Below, piece after piece: positions 1 through 6,573 of a stretch of 11,331 nt of DNA. Source of the stretch: JAMXLO01 sp041487355 (GTDB lineage Bacteria > Pseudomonadota > Alphaproteobacteria > Acetobacterales > Acetobacteraceae). The position numbers and the translations under genes were made by a program. How positions within the stretch are numbered: the stretch's first letter is position 1; each line of letters starts with the position of its first letter. The notes beneath the pieces were generated by a model, which did no database searches, had not been told where the DNA came from, and worked only from the letters and a program-made list of their open reading frames with translations. The stretch covers positions 1 through 11,331 of the forward strand of contig JBGPND010000173.1 of assembly GCA_041487355.1 (NCBI GenBank), given 5' to 3'.

Positions 1-695
1 GACATGTTCGGGAGCCCAGATCGGACCACCCTCCCCCGCCACGGCACGCGGGACTGAACCGCCATAATCGGACGGGTCTGGCCCGTCCCACCAGACCCGG
101 GCCTGTGGCAGGATCGCCGCCCTGGTCAGCCACGCGAGACTCATGTCGGGCCGTGTTCGGCGCACATGGCGCGGGCCGCGCCAATCGAAGGACTGCACGG
201 TGATGCGCGCGGTGGTTCCGGTCGCATCCGCAACCGCCAGCACCGCATCCGCCATGGTCGCACCGTCCACCGCCAGCTCGGGCTGCAAGGGGAACGTCTT
301 CAGCTCGATGTTGAACCTCACGCGGGGATCGATGCGCAGCACATCCTCCAGCATCGGGATTTGTACGCCGTTCCGCGGAGCCTGATCGGAAAACTGTGCG
401 GCATACGCGCTGCCAGGCCGGATGCGCCCGACATCGTAGCGCGCAGTTCCGCGGCGCGGAGCGAACGTTTCAGCGGCCCGTGCCGCGCCAGCCAGGCGCC
501 GTCCGATGTGCGCGTGATGTCCGGGTTGAGCGCCGGGTCGTGGCTCACCACCACGACGCCGTCCAGGGTCATCGCGACATCGACCTCGAGCGTGTCCACG
601 CCGATTTCCAGCGCGCCGGCAACGCCAGCCAGCGTGTTCTCCGGAAACAGCCCGCGCGCCCCGCGATGGCCGTGCAGCTCGATCGACCGCGTCAT
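1..695 (-). pseudogene. Glycerophosphodiester phosphodiesterase, frameshifted and cut by the window edge
   Basis: Hydrolyses glycerophosphodiesters to glycerol-3-phosphate and an alcohol. The ATG at 695 begins MTRSIELHGHRGARG. The family landmarks are visible: HRG and PENT near the N-terminus, then a Glu/Asp-rich strand (TLEVDVAMTLDG) followed by VVSHD. The reading frame breaks near 438-441: after SLRAAELRA one base is missing (or two are extra). Shifting frame continues the family without a stop to base 1 (YDVGRIRPGS, then IPMLEDVL, FNIELK and VQSFDW, all typical of the TIM-barrel core). About 231 codons are visible and the C-terminus lies outside the window. It is divergent from the racemase gene, with 58 bases between start codons, so the two probably share a promoter region. 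The frameshift may be a real mutation or a sequencing error in GC-rich DNA. Confidence 0.85.
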
Positions 696-753
696 GCCGC
701 CCCCGCGTAGGTCGGGCCTTGTATCCGCGTCAAGCTGCGGCCAATGCTTCGCC

Positions 754-1461
754 ATGGACGCGACGAACGAACGAGTGCTCGGGGTGCTTGGCGGCATGGG
801 CCCGCTGGCAAGCGCCCAGTTCATGGTCCGCCTGACCCTGCTGACGCCCGCGACGCGCGACCAGGACCACATCCCCACGGTGCTGTGGTCGGATCCGCGC
901 GTGCCAGACCGCACCGTCGGCAGGCTGGCCGGCGGCGCCGATCCGCTGCCCTGGCTGCTGCGCGGCATCGAAGGACTGAAGCGCGCCGGTTGCGGCGCAA
1001 TCGCCATCCCGTGCAACACGGCGCATGGCTGGTACGACGCCATGCGCGACGCCGCCGCCATGCCTATCCTGCACATCGTCGATGCCGCGGCCTCCGAGCT
1101 GCGCCGGATGGACGTCCCCGGCGGGACGATAGGCGTCATGGGCACACAGGCGACACTGGCGATGCGGCTATACCAGGACCGACTCGGCAAGCTGGGCTGG
1201 GACTGCATTGTGCCGACCCAGGCCGAGATGGATCGCCTGGTCAGCCCGGCAATCGCCCTGGTGAAGGCCAATCGGGTCGCCGAGGCCTATCCGCCGCTCG
1301 CCGAGGTGGTTCGCAGCCTCGCCGCACGCGGTGCGGCGGCAGTCGTGCTGGGCTGCACCGAAATCCCGCTCGGCATCCAGGCGGGAGCCTCACCCGGGGT
1401 GCCGATGGTCGACACCATCGACGCGCTCGCACGCGCCGCGATCGGCTGGGCCCGCGGCTGA
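754..1461 (+). CDS. Aspartate/glutamate racemase family protein
   Basis: Cofactor-independent amino-acid racemase of the Asp/Glu racemase fold (235 aa, close to the usual family length). It opens with VLGVLGGMGPLAS, the Rossmann-like N-terminal strand and glycine turn. The two catalytic cysteines expected for proton abstraction on either face are both present, in PCNTAH (about residue 86) and VLGCTEIP (about residue 203). The ATG at 754 is chosen because the family homology begins there; a longer upstream open frame in the same phase is the antisense of the phosphodiesterase gene. No strong Shine-Dalgarno sequence is visible. The substrate (aspartate, glutamate or another amino acid) cannot be decided from sequence alone. 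The gene looks intact, unlike its neighbours on both sides. Confidence 0.9.
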   Translation: MDATNERVLGVLGGMGPLASAQFMVRLTLLTPATRDQDHIPTVLWSDPRVPDRTVGRLAGGADPLPWLLRGIEGLKRAGCGAIAIPCNTAHGWYDAMRDAAAMPILHIVDAAASELRRMDVPGGTIGVMGTQATLAMRLYQDRLGKLGWDCIVPTQAEMDRLVSPAIALVKANRVAEAYPPLAEVVRSLAARGAAAVVLGCTEIPLGIQAGASPGVPMVDTIDALARAAIGWARG

Positions 1462-1508
1462 CGCACTACGCCGACGCCCGCGGACCCTCGGCGGGACGCA
1501 AGCAAGAT

Positions 1509-1534
1509 TGACCTTCCCCCGGAAGAGTGGACAC
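1509..1534. repeat. Terminal inverted repeat of the IS3 element (orfB side)
   Basis: Begins TGACCTTCCCCCGGAA and matches the reverse complement of 2829-2854 at 23 of 26 positions. Mismatches are at positions 17, 18 and 23. The TG...CA termini are as expected for IS3-family elements. Confidence 0.88.
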
Positions 1535-2003
1535 GTGTTACGGCCTACGCGGCCGCTGCGAGCTATTCTTTTTGCATTGGCGTCATATAGCCGATCGCCG
1601 AGTGCAGACGGTGGCGATTGTGGAACCCTTCGATGAAGCCAAACATGTCATTTCTGGCCGCCTGGCGGGTCTCGTAGCCGCGACCATCATCGAGCTCGGT
1701 CTGCATGCTGCCGAAGAAGCTCTCCATGGGCGCGTTGTCCCAGCAGTCTGCCTTCCGGCTGATGGAGCAGAGCATGCCGTGCCCGGCGAGCAGACGACGG
1801 TAGGCATGCGCCGCATATTGGCTGCCGCGGTCCGAATGGTGCAGCAGGCCAGGCTCGCGGTGCCGTGCGGCGATCGCCATGCGCAGCGCGCTGAGCGTCA
1901 ACTCCTGGGTGATCCTCTCATCCATCGCCCAGCCGACGATCCGACGTGAGAACATATCGAGGATGGCGGCGAGGTAAAGCCAGCCCTCGGCGGTCGGAAT
2001 GGG

Positions 2004-2058
2004 AGCCTGCCCTCGCGTCGGCCATCGCCACCGGGCTTGACCCGGTGGTTGACCCGAG
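2004..2058. repeat. 55-bp REP-like palindromic insertion inside IS3 orfB
   Basis: Sits between the codons for DIT and IPTAEGW of OrfB, so it is an insertion. On the minus strand it contains the arms CCACCGGG and CCCGGTGG around TCAAG, giving an 8-bp stem. It also holds flanking CTCGGG/CGAGGG-type sequence and ends in GGGCAGGCT. The GGGTCAAGCCC core resembles REP-like intergenic palindromes common in Alphaproteobacteria (from general knowledge). Its end GGGCAGGCT is shared with the 22-bp units at 2422 and 7260. The exact ends are uncertain by 1-3 bases; 55 bp fits the reading frame and leaves D-I-T-P-I-P. Confidence 0.8.
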
Positions 2059-2421
2059 GGTGATGTCCGCCAGCCAGACCCGATCCGGAGCAGCTGCGGT
2101 GAACTGCCGCGCCAGCAGGTTGGGGGCAAGCGGGAGGCCATGGCGGCTGTCCGTTGTCCGACAGAGCCGCCGCTTCTGGCGGGCACGGATGCCGTGTCGG
2201 CGCATCAGGCGGGCGACCCTGTTGCGTCCCACCCGCCTGCCCTCGGCGCGCAGGGCGGCATGCACACGCGGACTGCCGTAACGCCCTCGGCTGTTGGCAT
2301 GAACGCGCCGTATGTCCTCGGCGAGGCTGCGGTTGGCAGTCGCACGTGTACTCTCCGGCCGATCCCGCCACGCGTAGTAGCCGCTGGCGCTGACCTCCAG
2401 CACCGCGCACATCGCCCGCAC

Positions 2422-2443
2422 CCCCGCCTTCGCGGGGCAGGCT
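2422..2443. repeat. 22-bp hairpin insertion, copy 1 (in IS3 orfB)
   Basis: Stem CCCCGC, loop CTTC, stem GCGGGG, tail CAGGCT on the plus strand. Removing it joins ...CGCCCGCAC to CTGGAACAC. This restores the OrfB reading VFQVRAMCAVLEV and the frame used downstream. It is identical over all 22 bases to 7260-7281. The right edge can slide by one base. Confidence 0.9.
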
Positions 2444-2481
2444 CTGGAACACCGCGCGATGGTCCTCGATAAACCGGAACC

Positions 2482-2794
2482 TCATCTCGGCGGGCCCGAG
2501 AAGATGCCGAGGGCCTTTCTTGAAACGTCGCGCTCCATCTGCGCGCGCGAGTTCCTTCTGCAGCCGACGGATCTCGGCTTGCTCGGCCGACGGTGTGCCC
2601 GCAGGCCGCCCTGCACCACCCGCTGGTGTCGGCGGGTGTGTTCCACTCCGTCCATCGCGCCAATTGCGCAGCATCGATGGTTGAATGCCCAGCTCCACCG
2701 CAACCTGCGTCAGCGGCCGGCCACTCGCCTCGAGCAGCGACACCGCCTCACGCCTGAACTCGTCTGTGAATGATCGTCGTGTCTTCGTCGCCAT
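2482..2794 (-). pseudogene. IS3 OrfA (helix-turn-helix transposase subunit), frameshifted
   Basis: DNA-binding subunit that recognises the IS ends. The ATG at 2794 gives MATKTRRSFTDEFRREAVSL, then a helix-turn-helix (GRPLTQVAVELGIQPSMLRNW). A Pro/Gly-rich linker follows, then the start of the leucine-zipper-like helix (EIRRLQKELAR). The frame then changes inside a GCGCGCGC run at about 2541-2549. The other frame supplies QMERDVSRKALGIFSGPPR and a stop that overlaps the orfB start. One extra base or two missing bases in the GC run account for it. IS3 elements use programmed frameshifting between orfA and orfB, but this break lies before the orfA stop and is better read as damage. Confidence 0.82.
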
Positions 2795-2828
2795 CTGGTC
2801 ACCTCGCTCTCTCAAGAGCTTATCCGAG

Positions 2829-2854
2829 GTGCCCACCATTCCGGGGGAAGGTCA
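2829..2854. repeat. Terminal inverted repeat of the IS3 element (orfA side)
   Basis: Ends in TTCCGGGGGAAGGTCA and is the partner of 1509-1534 (23 of 26 positions identical after reverse complementing). The orfA start codon is 34 bases inside it. Confidence 0.88.
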
Positions 2855-3022
2855 CATCTCCGCCGCGTGCTGGCCGAATATGCCGGGTACTACAACGCTG
2901 CCCGCACGCACCTTGCGCTCGGGAAAGATACGCCGCTCGGTCGGCTCGTCATGGCCTCTGGGCAGTTCCACGCGGTGCCGATGTTGGGCGGCCTGCACCA
3001 CCGTTACGTCCGAACAGCATAA
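2855..3022 (+). pseudogene. 3' fragment of an integrase-core transposase
   Basis: The open frame begins directly at the IS3 border with HLRRVLAEYAGYYNAARTHLALG and ends LGGLHHRYVRTA followed by a TAA stop. The YYNAARTHLALGKDTP helix and a C-terminal GGLHHRY are typical of rve-type transposases found widely in Alphaproteobacteria. Only the last 55 codons remain. The upstream part is not found on the other side of the IS3 element, so it was lost, probably by a deletion at the IS border. Confidence 0.75.
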
Positions 3023-3089
3023 ATGATAGGCACAGACCTCCATCACCAGTACATCCAGACGATATAATCGCTAGACACAGCGGTTGGTA

Positions 3090-3275
3090 TTACACCTGAC
3101 CCTTAGCTGACGCTTGCTTGGCTCGATTGGATGGCGGAACCCGTAGACGCAAGTGATCGACGTCTTGGACCTGGAATACGCGGTTCGCAAGATCAAGGCC
3201 GACAGTGGTAACCTGCATGCCGGACTGCTTCTCTCCTGTGGCGTCACACAACGACGACCACGTCAGGCACTCCAT
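3090..3275 (-). pseudogene. 5' scrap of an IS110-family transposase
   Basis: From the ATG at 3218 the frame reads MQVTTVGLDLANRVFQVQDVD, the very start of IS110-family transposases. It includes the first acidic residue of their DEDD (RuvC-like) site in GLDLA. A Shine-Dalgarno AGGAGAG precedes it at about 3228-3234. Similarity stops at about 3156; the remaining codons to the stop at 3090 look unrelated and the other catalytic residues are absent. The open frame also extends upstream of 3218, but family homology starts at 3218. Confidence 0.75.
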
Positions 3276-3311
3276 GCAATCCAGCAGGGGCGGTCCACCC
3301 CATCAATGCCC

Positions 3312-3458
3312 TCAACCGGTCTCCCGGCGCCGGCGCAGGCGGCGGCGGGCGACATAGAGGATCGCCAGCCCCACGATCGGGATCGCGAAGAGCAGCAGTT
3401 CGAAACTGCCATCCCCGCCATCGGGGGCGAAGCCGAACAGGCGTTCGATGAAATCCAT
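3312..3458 (-). CDS. 48-aa single-pass membrane peptide, last gene of the propeller operon
   Basis: Reads MDFIERLFGFAPDGGDGSFE, then a hydrophobic segment (about residues 19-37, ELLLFAIPIVGLAILYVA). It ends in a strongly basic tail with eight arginines in ten residues (RRRLRRRRETG). A strong Shine-Dalgarno, GGGAGGAAA, lies about 10 bases before the ATG. The gene starts 15 bases after the stop of the 98-aa gene, which argues for co-translation. The layout (short acidic/glycine stretch, membrane helix, arginine cluster) resembles C-terminal sorting signals of the PEP-CTERM or MYXO-CTERM kind, but here it is a free-standing protein. By the positive-inside rule the tail should be cytoplasmic. Function unknown. 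Confidence 0.75.
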   Translation of the reverse strand: MDFIERLFGFAPDGGDGSFELLLFAIPIVGLAILYVARRRLRRRRETG

Positions 3459-3473
3459 CGCGCGTTTCCTCCC

Positions 3474-3770
3474 TTAATCGAGCGCGGGCGCCGGGCCGGC
3501 CGAGACGGCCCCGATGGCGGCGGCCGCGGCGGCGATCTCCGCCGGCACACTCTCCGCTCCGGTTTCCGTGCCCGCCATCGTTTCGGCCATTACGCCCCCG
3601 GCGCCGGGGGCGTGCCCGGCATCGATCGGCGCGCCAGTACCCATCCCCGGAGCCATCTGCGGCGCACTGGGGAAGCTCATTGCCGCCACCGCGTCCGGCG
3701 CCACGGCCACAACCTGGCCAGCCGCGCTCCGGGCCAGTTCGCCCGGATCGAATTCGATGGTGATCTTCAT
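3474..3770 (-). CDS. 98-aa Ala/Gly/Pro-rich hypothetical protein
   Basis: The ATG at 3770 is preceded at ideal distance by GGAGGTGAGC, which fixes the start; a longer frame upstream is antisense noise over the neighbouring gene. The N-terminal 28 residues (MKITIEFDPGELARSAAG...) look ordered. The rest is low-complexity Ala/Gly/Pro/Met and probably disordered. Two similar tetrad-like motifs occur: DAGHAP at about residues 50-55 and SAGPAP near the C-terminus. No signal peptide, membrane segment or known domain is recognised. It lies 14 bases after the 83-aa gene and 15 bases before the 48-aa gene, so it belongs to the same transcript. Its size and layout could suit a small structural or modified peptide, but no modifying enzyme is nearby. 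Confidence 0.7.
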   Translation of the reverse strand: MKITIEFDPGELARSAAGQVVAVAPDAVAAMSFPSAPQMAPGMGTGAPIDAGHAPGAGGVMAETMAGTETGAESVPAEIAAAAAAIGAVSAGPAPALD

Positions 3771-3784
3771 GCTCACCTCCGCTG

Positions 3785-4036
3785 TCACAGGATGGCGTAG
3801 CGGCCCTCGAAACTGACCGCCACGTTGGTAAGGTTGTGCGCCGTGATCCAGTGCGTGCTCTGGGTCGCGTTGGACCGCTCCACCCGCACGCTCCATTCCA
3901 GTTCCGGCCCGCCCGGCTTGGGCGTGGTCGGCATCACGTACCAGACCACGTGCAACGCCGGATTCCAGCCCCAGGTGAACCAGCTTTGCGTCTGATTGGG
4001 CGCGAGCGAGCCGATGAACTGAATGCCTGTCGCCAT
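3785..4036 (-). CDS. 83-aa protein: stand-alone copy of the propeller protein's C-terminal domain
   Basis: Starts MATGIQFIGSLAPNQTQSWF and ends VSFEGRYAIL. A Shine-Dalgarno (AGGAGA) sits before the ATG. About 80 residues align without gaps to the last 80-odd residues of the 817-aa protein upstream, at roughly 60% identity by eye. Conserved blocks are Q-WF, H-VW-VMP-TPKPG, VRVER, NLTNV and FEGRY-IL. Together they suggest a small all-beta, Trp-rich domain, perhaps immunoglobulin- or carbohydrate-binding-like, but I do not know a named family for it. It follows the 817-aa gene by 19 bases. A duplication of the domain, or a partner subunit using the same fold, is likely. Confidence 0.82.
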   Translation of the reverse strand: MATGIQFIGSLAPNQTQSWFTWGWNPALHVVWYVMPTTPKPGGPELEWSVRVERSNATQSTHWITAHNLTNVAVSFEGRYAIL

Positions 4037-4055
4037 GTTCGTCTCCTTCGCTTGC

Positions 4056-6509
4056 TCAATAGAAGGACAGGATGCTGTAGCGTCCCTCGAACGTGACGGG
4101 CACGTTCGTCAGGTTCGTCACTTCGATCCAGTAGGTCGCCATGGTCGCGCTGGCGCGTTCCACGCGCACGGTCCAGGCCAGCTCCGCCGCGCCCGGCTTC
4201 GGCGTGATGGGCATGACCGTCCAGATCACATGCCAGGTAGCCGGCCAGTTGAAGGTGAACCATTGCCACGTCTGTTTGGGATTGAGCGTGCCGGTCCATT
4301 GCGTGCCGTCGATCGGCTGCGGGAGCCAGTCATCGACCGGGATCTCCCACACACCGCGGTTGCGCGTGCCGGCGCGCAGAGCCCGCGCATAGGGATGGTA
4401 GTCCAGATCCTCGACCAGCACGTTGGGCAGACCGAGGGAGAAGCTGGCCCAGTTGGCCCCGGCATTCAGCGTCTGCCAGGCGCCGAGATCGGCCGCCACC
4501 CAGACGCGGTTCGGATTGGACGGGTGGATCTCCACCCCGTTGATCGCCAGGTTCGGCAGCCCCGCCGAGACATCGGTCCACGCCGCGCCGGCATTGTCGG
4601 AGCGGAATACGCGCCCGCCGCCGAGCGTGGTGGACGTCACCCACACGCGGTTCGGGTTGCCCGCCTCCGCCGCCACGTCGCTGATCCAGGCCCCGGCGCG
4701 CGGCGTCGTCAGCGCCTGCGCCGCGGACCAGGCGGCGCCGGTCCAACCGTAGCGGAACAGCGTGCCGTTGGCGCAACCGACCATGACCTGATCGGCGCTC
4801 GGCATATGCATCGCCGTCGCCACCGTGTTGCCGGGCAGAGCAAGCTGCGCCCAGCTCGCGCCCGCGTTGCGCGAGAGGAACACGCTCTGCCCCGCGCGCG
4901 CCACCGTGTCGCCGAACACCTCCAGCGGCGGATAGAACAGCGCGCCGTAGTTGGGCGGCACCGGCGGGCCGATCCCCACCCAGCTCGCGCCGCGATTGCC
5001 CGAGCGTTCGACGCTCATGCCGTAATAGGTGTGATAGACCGTGTCCGGGTTATCGTGATTGACAGCGCAATCCCCGCCGTCGCCGTCGGCGATGTGATCC
5101 CACACGGACGATCCCGGGTAACGCTCCGTCCCGTTGTCCTGCGTCCCGCCCATGATCCAGTTCACGGTGCCGAAATCCTGGGCGATGTATTCGATCTCGG
5201 TGATCGCCAGCCCATGGTTGCGGTGCACCCAGTGCACGCCGCGATCAGGCGAGCGATAGAGCCCGCCATCGTTACCGACATAGATGATGTTGGGATCCAC
5301 CGGATCGAAGGCGATGGCGTGCTGGTCCGGATGGATGGAATCCGTCCCCGCGCCGGACTTGGACGAGATGTCGGTCCAGCTCCATCCGGCGGCGGTGTGA
5401 TCGCCGCGATAGGCATCAATGGCGCCGAGATAGAGCGTGTCGGCGTTGTTCGGCGCCACCGCCGCGAACCAGTCGTACCAGGCCTGGCTGGTATCCAGGC
5501 CGGGCGGTGGCGGTACGGCGTGCCAGGCGCCGGCGGCATCGCGAGTATAGAGTAAGGCGTTGGCCCCGTTGGCGCCGAAAACGCAGGCGAAGCTCGGCGT
5601 GGCGCGGCAGATCGCGACCGCGAGCCGGTTCCACCCCGCCGGCGCGCCCGGCAGCGCCACCGCTGCCCAGGCGACCCCGCCATTGGTGGAGCGATAGAGC
5701 CCGTCGTCGCAGGCGGCCAGCACCTCATTTCCCACCATCGCCAAGCTCCAGCAATGCCGGTTGCGCCGCTGCGTCCAGTTCACACCGGCGTCGGTGGAGG
5801 TATAGACGCCGCCGGTGGTGGCGGCGATCAGATGATTGCCGTTCGCCGGATCGACCAGCAGGTCGTGAAAGCCCTGGCCTAGGAACGGCGCGCCGGCGAG
5901 CACCGCCCAGGTCGTCCCGCCATTGGTCGATTTCAGGATGCCGAGGCCCCAGTGCGCATACCAGTTACCCTCTCCGGTACCGCAATAGACGGTGGCGGGG
6001 TGGGAGGGATCGAATGCGATCGCGCCGGTGGTCAGCGTCGGCATCGCATCGCCGCGCGGCGCCCAGTTCGCCCCGCCATCCATGCTTTCCCAGATGCCGC
6101 CGCCGGCCGCGCCCATCAGGATATGGTTGCGATTGGAAGAATCGACCGCGACGGCGGCAACGCGCCCGGCCACGGTGACGCGGCTCGCGCCATAGGTCTG
6201 CCCGTTGGGAATTTCCGACGGCCCGAGCGGGCGCCAGGCCGGGCCAAGCGCCGGCGCCGCCAGCATCTCGAAGGCCTCCAGCGTCGCCTCGGCCAGGCTT
6301 GTCGCCTCGGCATGCACCGCGCGGGTGCGGCTCGCATCGGCGCGCGGGCTGGGCTCGCCGGCCTCGGTCGCCATTGCCGCCAGCGCCGCCTTGCCCTCGG
6401 TCAGGCCGCGCGCCTCCATGAATTCCTCGAGCCGCTTGAGCGCCTTGCCGCCGGGCGGCTTTTCCATGTGCGGGCGACCGGGGGCGGTGGCTGCGAACGG
6501 GGTTTCCAT
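4056..6509 (-). CDS. 817-aa Asp-box beta-propeller protein (sortilin/GH74-like repeat fold)
   Basis: The start at 6509 has a strong AGGAGGGA Shine-Dalgarno. Residues 18-36 carry PPGGKALKRLEEFMEARGL, a motif shared with the 70-aa protein upstream. Residues about 95-715 contain at least nine Asp-box (BNR) signatures of the form S-x-N/D-x-G-x-x-W: SMDGGANW, STNGGTTW, STDAGVNW, STNGGVAW, SPDRGVHW, SGNRGASW, SRNAGASW, SDNAGAAW and LNAGANW. They alternate with the DP-x-x-P-x-x-V/I-Y and NPNRVWV strands typical of sortilin-like and GH74-like propellers, probably forming two seven-bladed wheels. The final 80 residues form a Trp-rich domain duplicated in the next gene. There is no classical signal peptide and no membrane helix. 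Asp-box propellers usually bind glycans or proteins; no catalytic site is identifiable, so a binding role is more cautious than an enzymatic one. It heads the tight part of a five-gene operon. Confidence 0.88.
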   Translation of the reverse strand: METPFAATAPGRPHMEKPPGGKALKRLEEFMEARGLTEGKAALAAMATEAGEPSPRADASRTRAVHAEATSLAEATLEAFEMLAAPALGPAWRPLGPSEIPNGQTYGASRVTVAGRVAAVAVDSSNRNHILMGAAGGGIWESMDGGANWAPRGDAMPTLTTGAIAFDPSHPATVYCGTGEGNWYAHWGLGILKSTNGGTTWAVLAGAPFLGQGFHDLLVDPANGNHLIAATTGGVYTSTDAGVNWTQRRNRHCWSLAMVGNEVLAACDDGLYRSTNGGVAWAAVALPGAPAGWNRLAVAICRATPSFACVFGANGANALLYTRDAAGAWHAVPPPPGLDTSQAWYDWFAAVAPNNADTLYLGAIDAYRGDHTAAGWSWTDISSKSGAGTDSIHPDQHAIAFDPVDPNIIYVGNDGGLYRSPDRGVHWVHRNHGLAITEIEYIAQDFGTVNWIMGGTQDNGTERYPGSSVWDHIADGDGGDCAVNHDNPDTVYHTYYGMSVERSGNRGASWVGIGPPVPPNYGALFYPPLEVFGDTVARAGQSVFLSRNAGASWAQLALPGNTVATAMHMPSADQVMVGCANGTLFRYGWTGAAWSAAQALTTPRAGAWISDVAAEAGNPNRVWVTSTTLGGGRVFRSDNAGAAWTDVSAGLPNLAINGVEIHPSNPNRVWVAADLGAWQTLNAGANWASFSLGLPNVLVEDLDYHPYARALRAGTRNRGVWEIPVDDWLPQPIDGTQWTGTLNPKQTWQWFTFNWPATWHVIWTVMPITPKPGAAELAWTVRVERASATMATYWIEVTNLTNVPVTFEGRYSILSFY

Positions 6510-6573
6510 GGCGATTCCCTCCTGCTGCTGCTATCGGGCGATCGGCGAATGAATCGTACGGCTATCGGATTAT

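Larger units (their letters stand above)
1563..2485 (-). pseudogene. IS3 OrfB transposase (DDE integrase core), interrupted by two small insertions
   Basis: Catalytic subunit of the IS3 transposase. Three frames carry consecutive pieces. The first is MRFRFIEDHRAVFQ from 2485. The second, from about 2421, starts VRAMCAVLEVSASGYYAW and includes the YGSPRVHAAL helix and VWLADIT (first catalytic Asp). The third, from about 2003, is AEGWLYLAAILDMFSRR, then HHSDRGSQY (second Asp), DNAPMESFFG (Glu) and the C-terminal HNRHRLHSAIGY. The breaks coincide with insertions at 2422-2443 and 2004-2058. Removing 22 + 55 bp turns 923 nt into 846 nt, exactly 282 codons including the stop, a normal OrfB length. 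The insertions therefore explain both frame changes fully and the rest is undamaged. Confidence 0.9.
1509..2854 (-). mobile_element. IS3-family insertion sequence, inactivated
   Basis: A 1,346-bp element bounded by imperfect 26-bp inverted repeats, with orfA and orfB on the minus strand in the standard IS3 arrangement (orfB start overlapping the orfA stop as ATGA). Subtracting the two small insertions (22 and 55 bp) gives about 1,269 bp, normal for the family. The transposase is broken in three places: an orfA frameshift and the two insertions in orfB. No direct target duplication is seen: left flank ends in agat, right flank begins catc. The two flanks also come from unrelated sequences, so an adjacent deletion or recombination has probably removed one original neighbour. 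Confidence 0.9.

Noticed and set aside
166..753. Upstream extension of the racemase frame
   Set aside because: Composition is unlike a protein domain and it is antisense to the phosphodiesterase gene; family homology starts at 754.
696..1271. Minus-strand extension of the phosphodiesterase frame across the racemase gene
   Set aside because: Antisense of an intact racemase; the ATG at 695 fits the family N-terminus.
3280..3300. Possible terminator hairpin GGGGTGG/CCGCCCC after the 48-aa gene
   Set aside because: Stem has a wobble pair and a 3-base loop and no T-run follows; not distinguishable from chance.
3514..3816. Ala/Pro-rich plus-strand ORF
   Set aside because: Antisense of the 98-aa gene, which has an ideal Shine-Dalgarno and operon spacing.
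4023..5555. 510-codon plus-strand open frame
   Set aside because: It is antisense to the 817-aa propeller gene, Arg/Pro/His-rich, has no Shine-Dalgarno and shows no domain; a typical GC-rich shadow frame.
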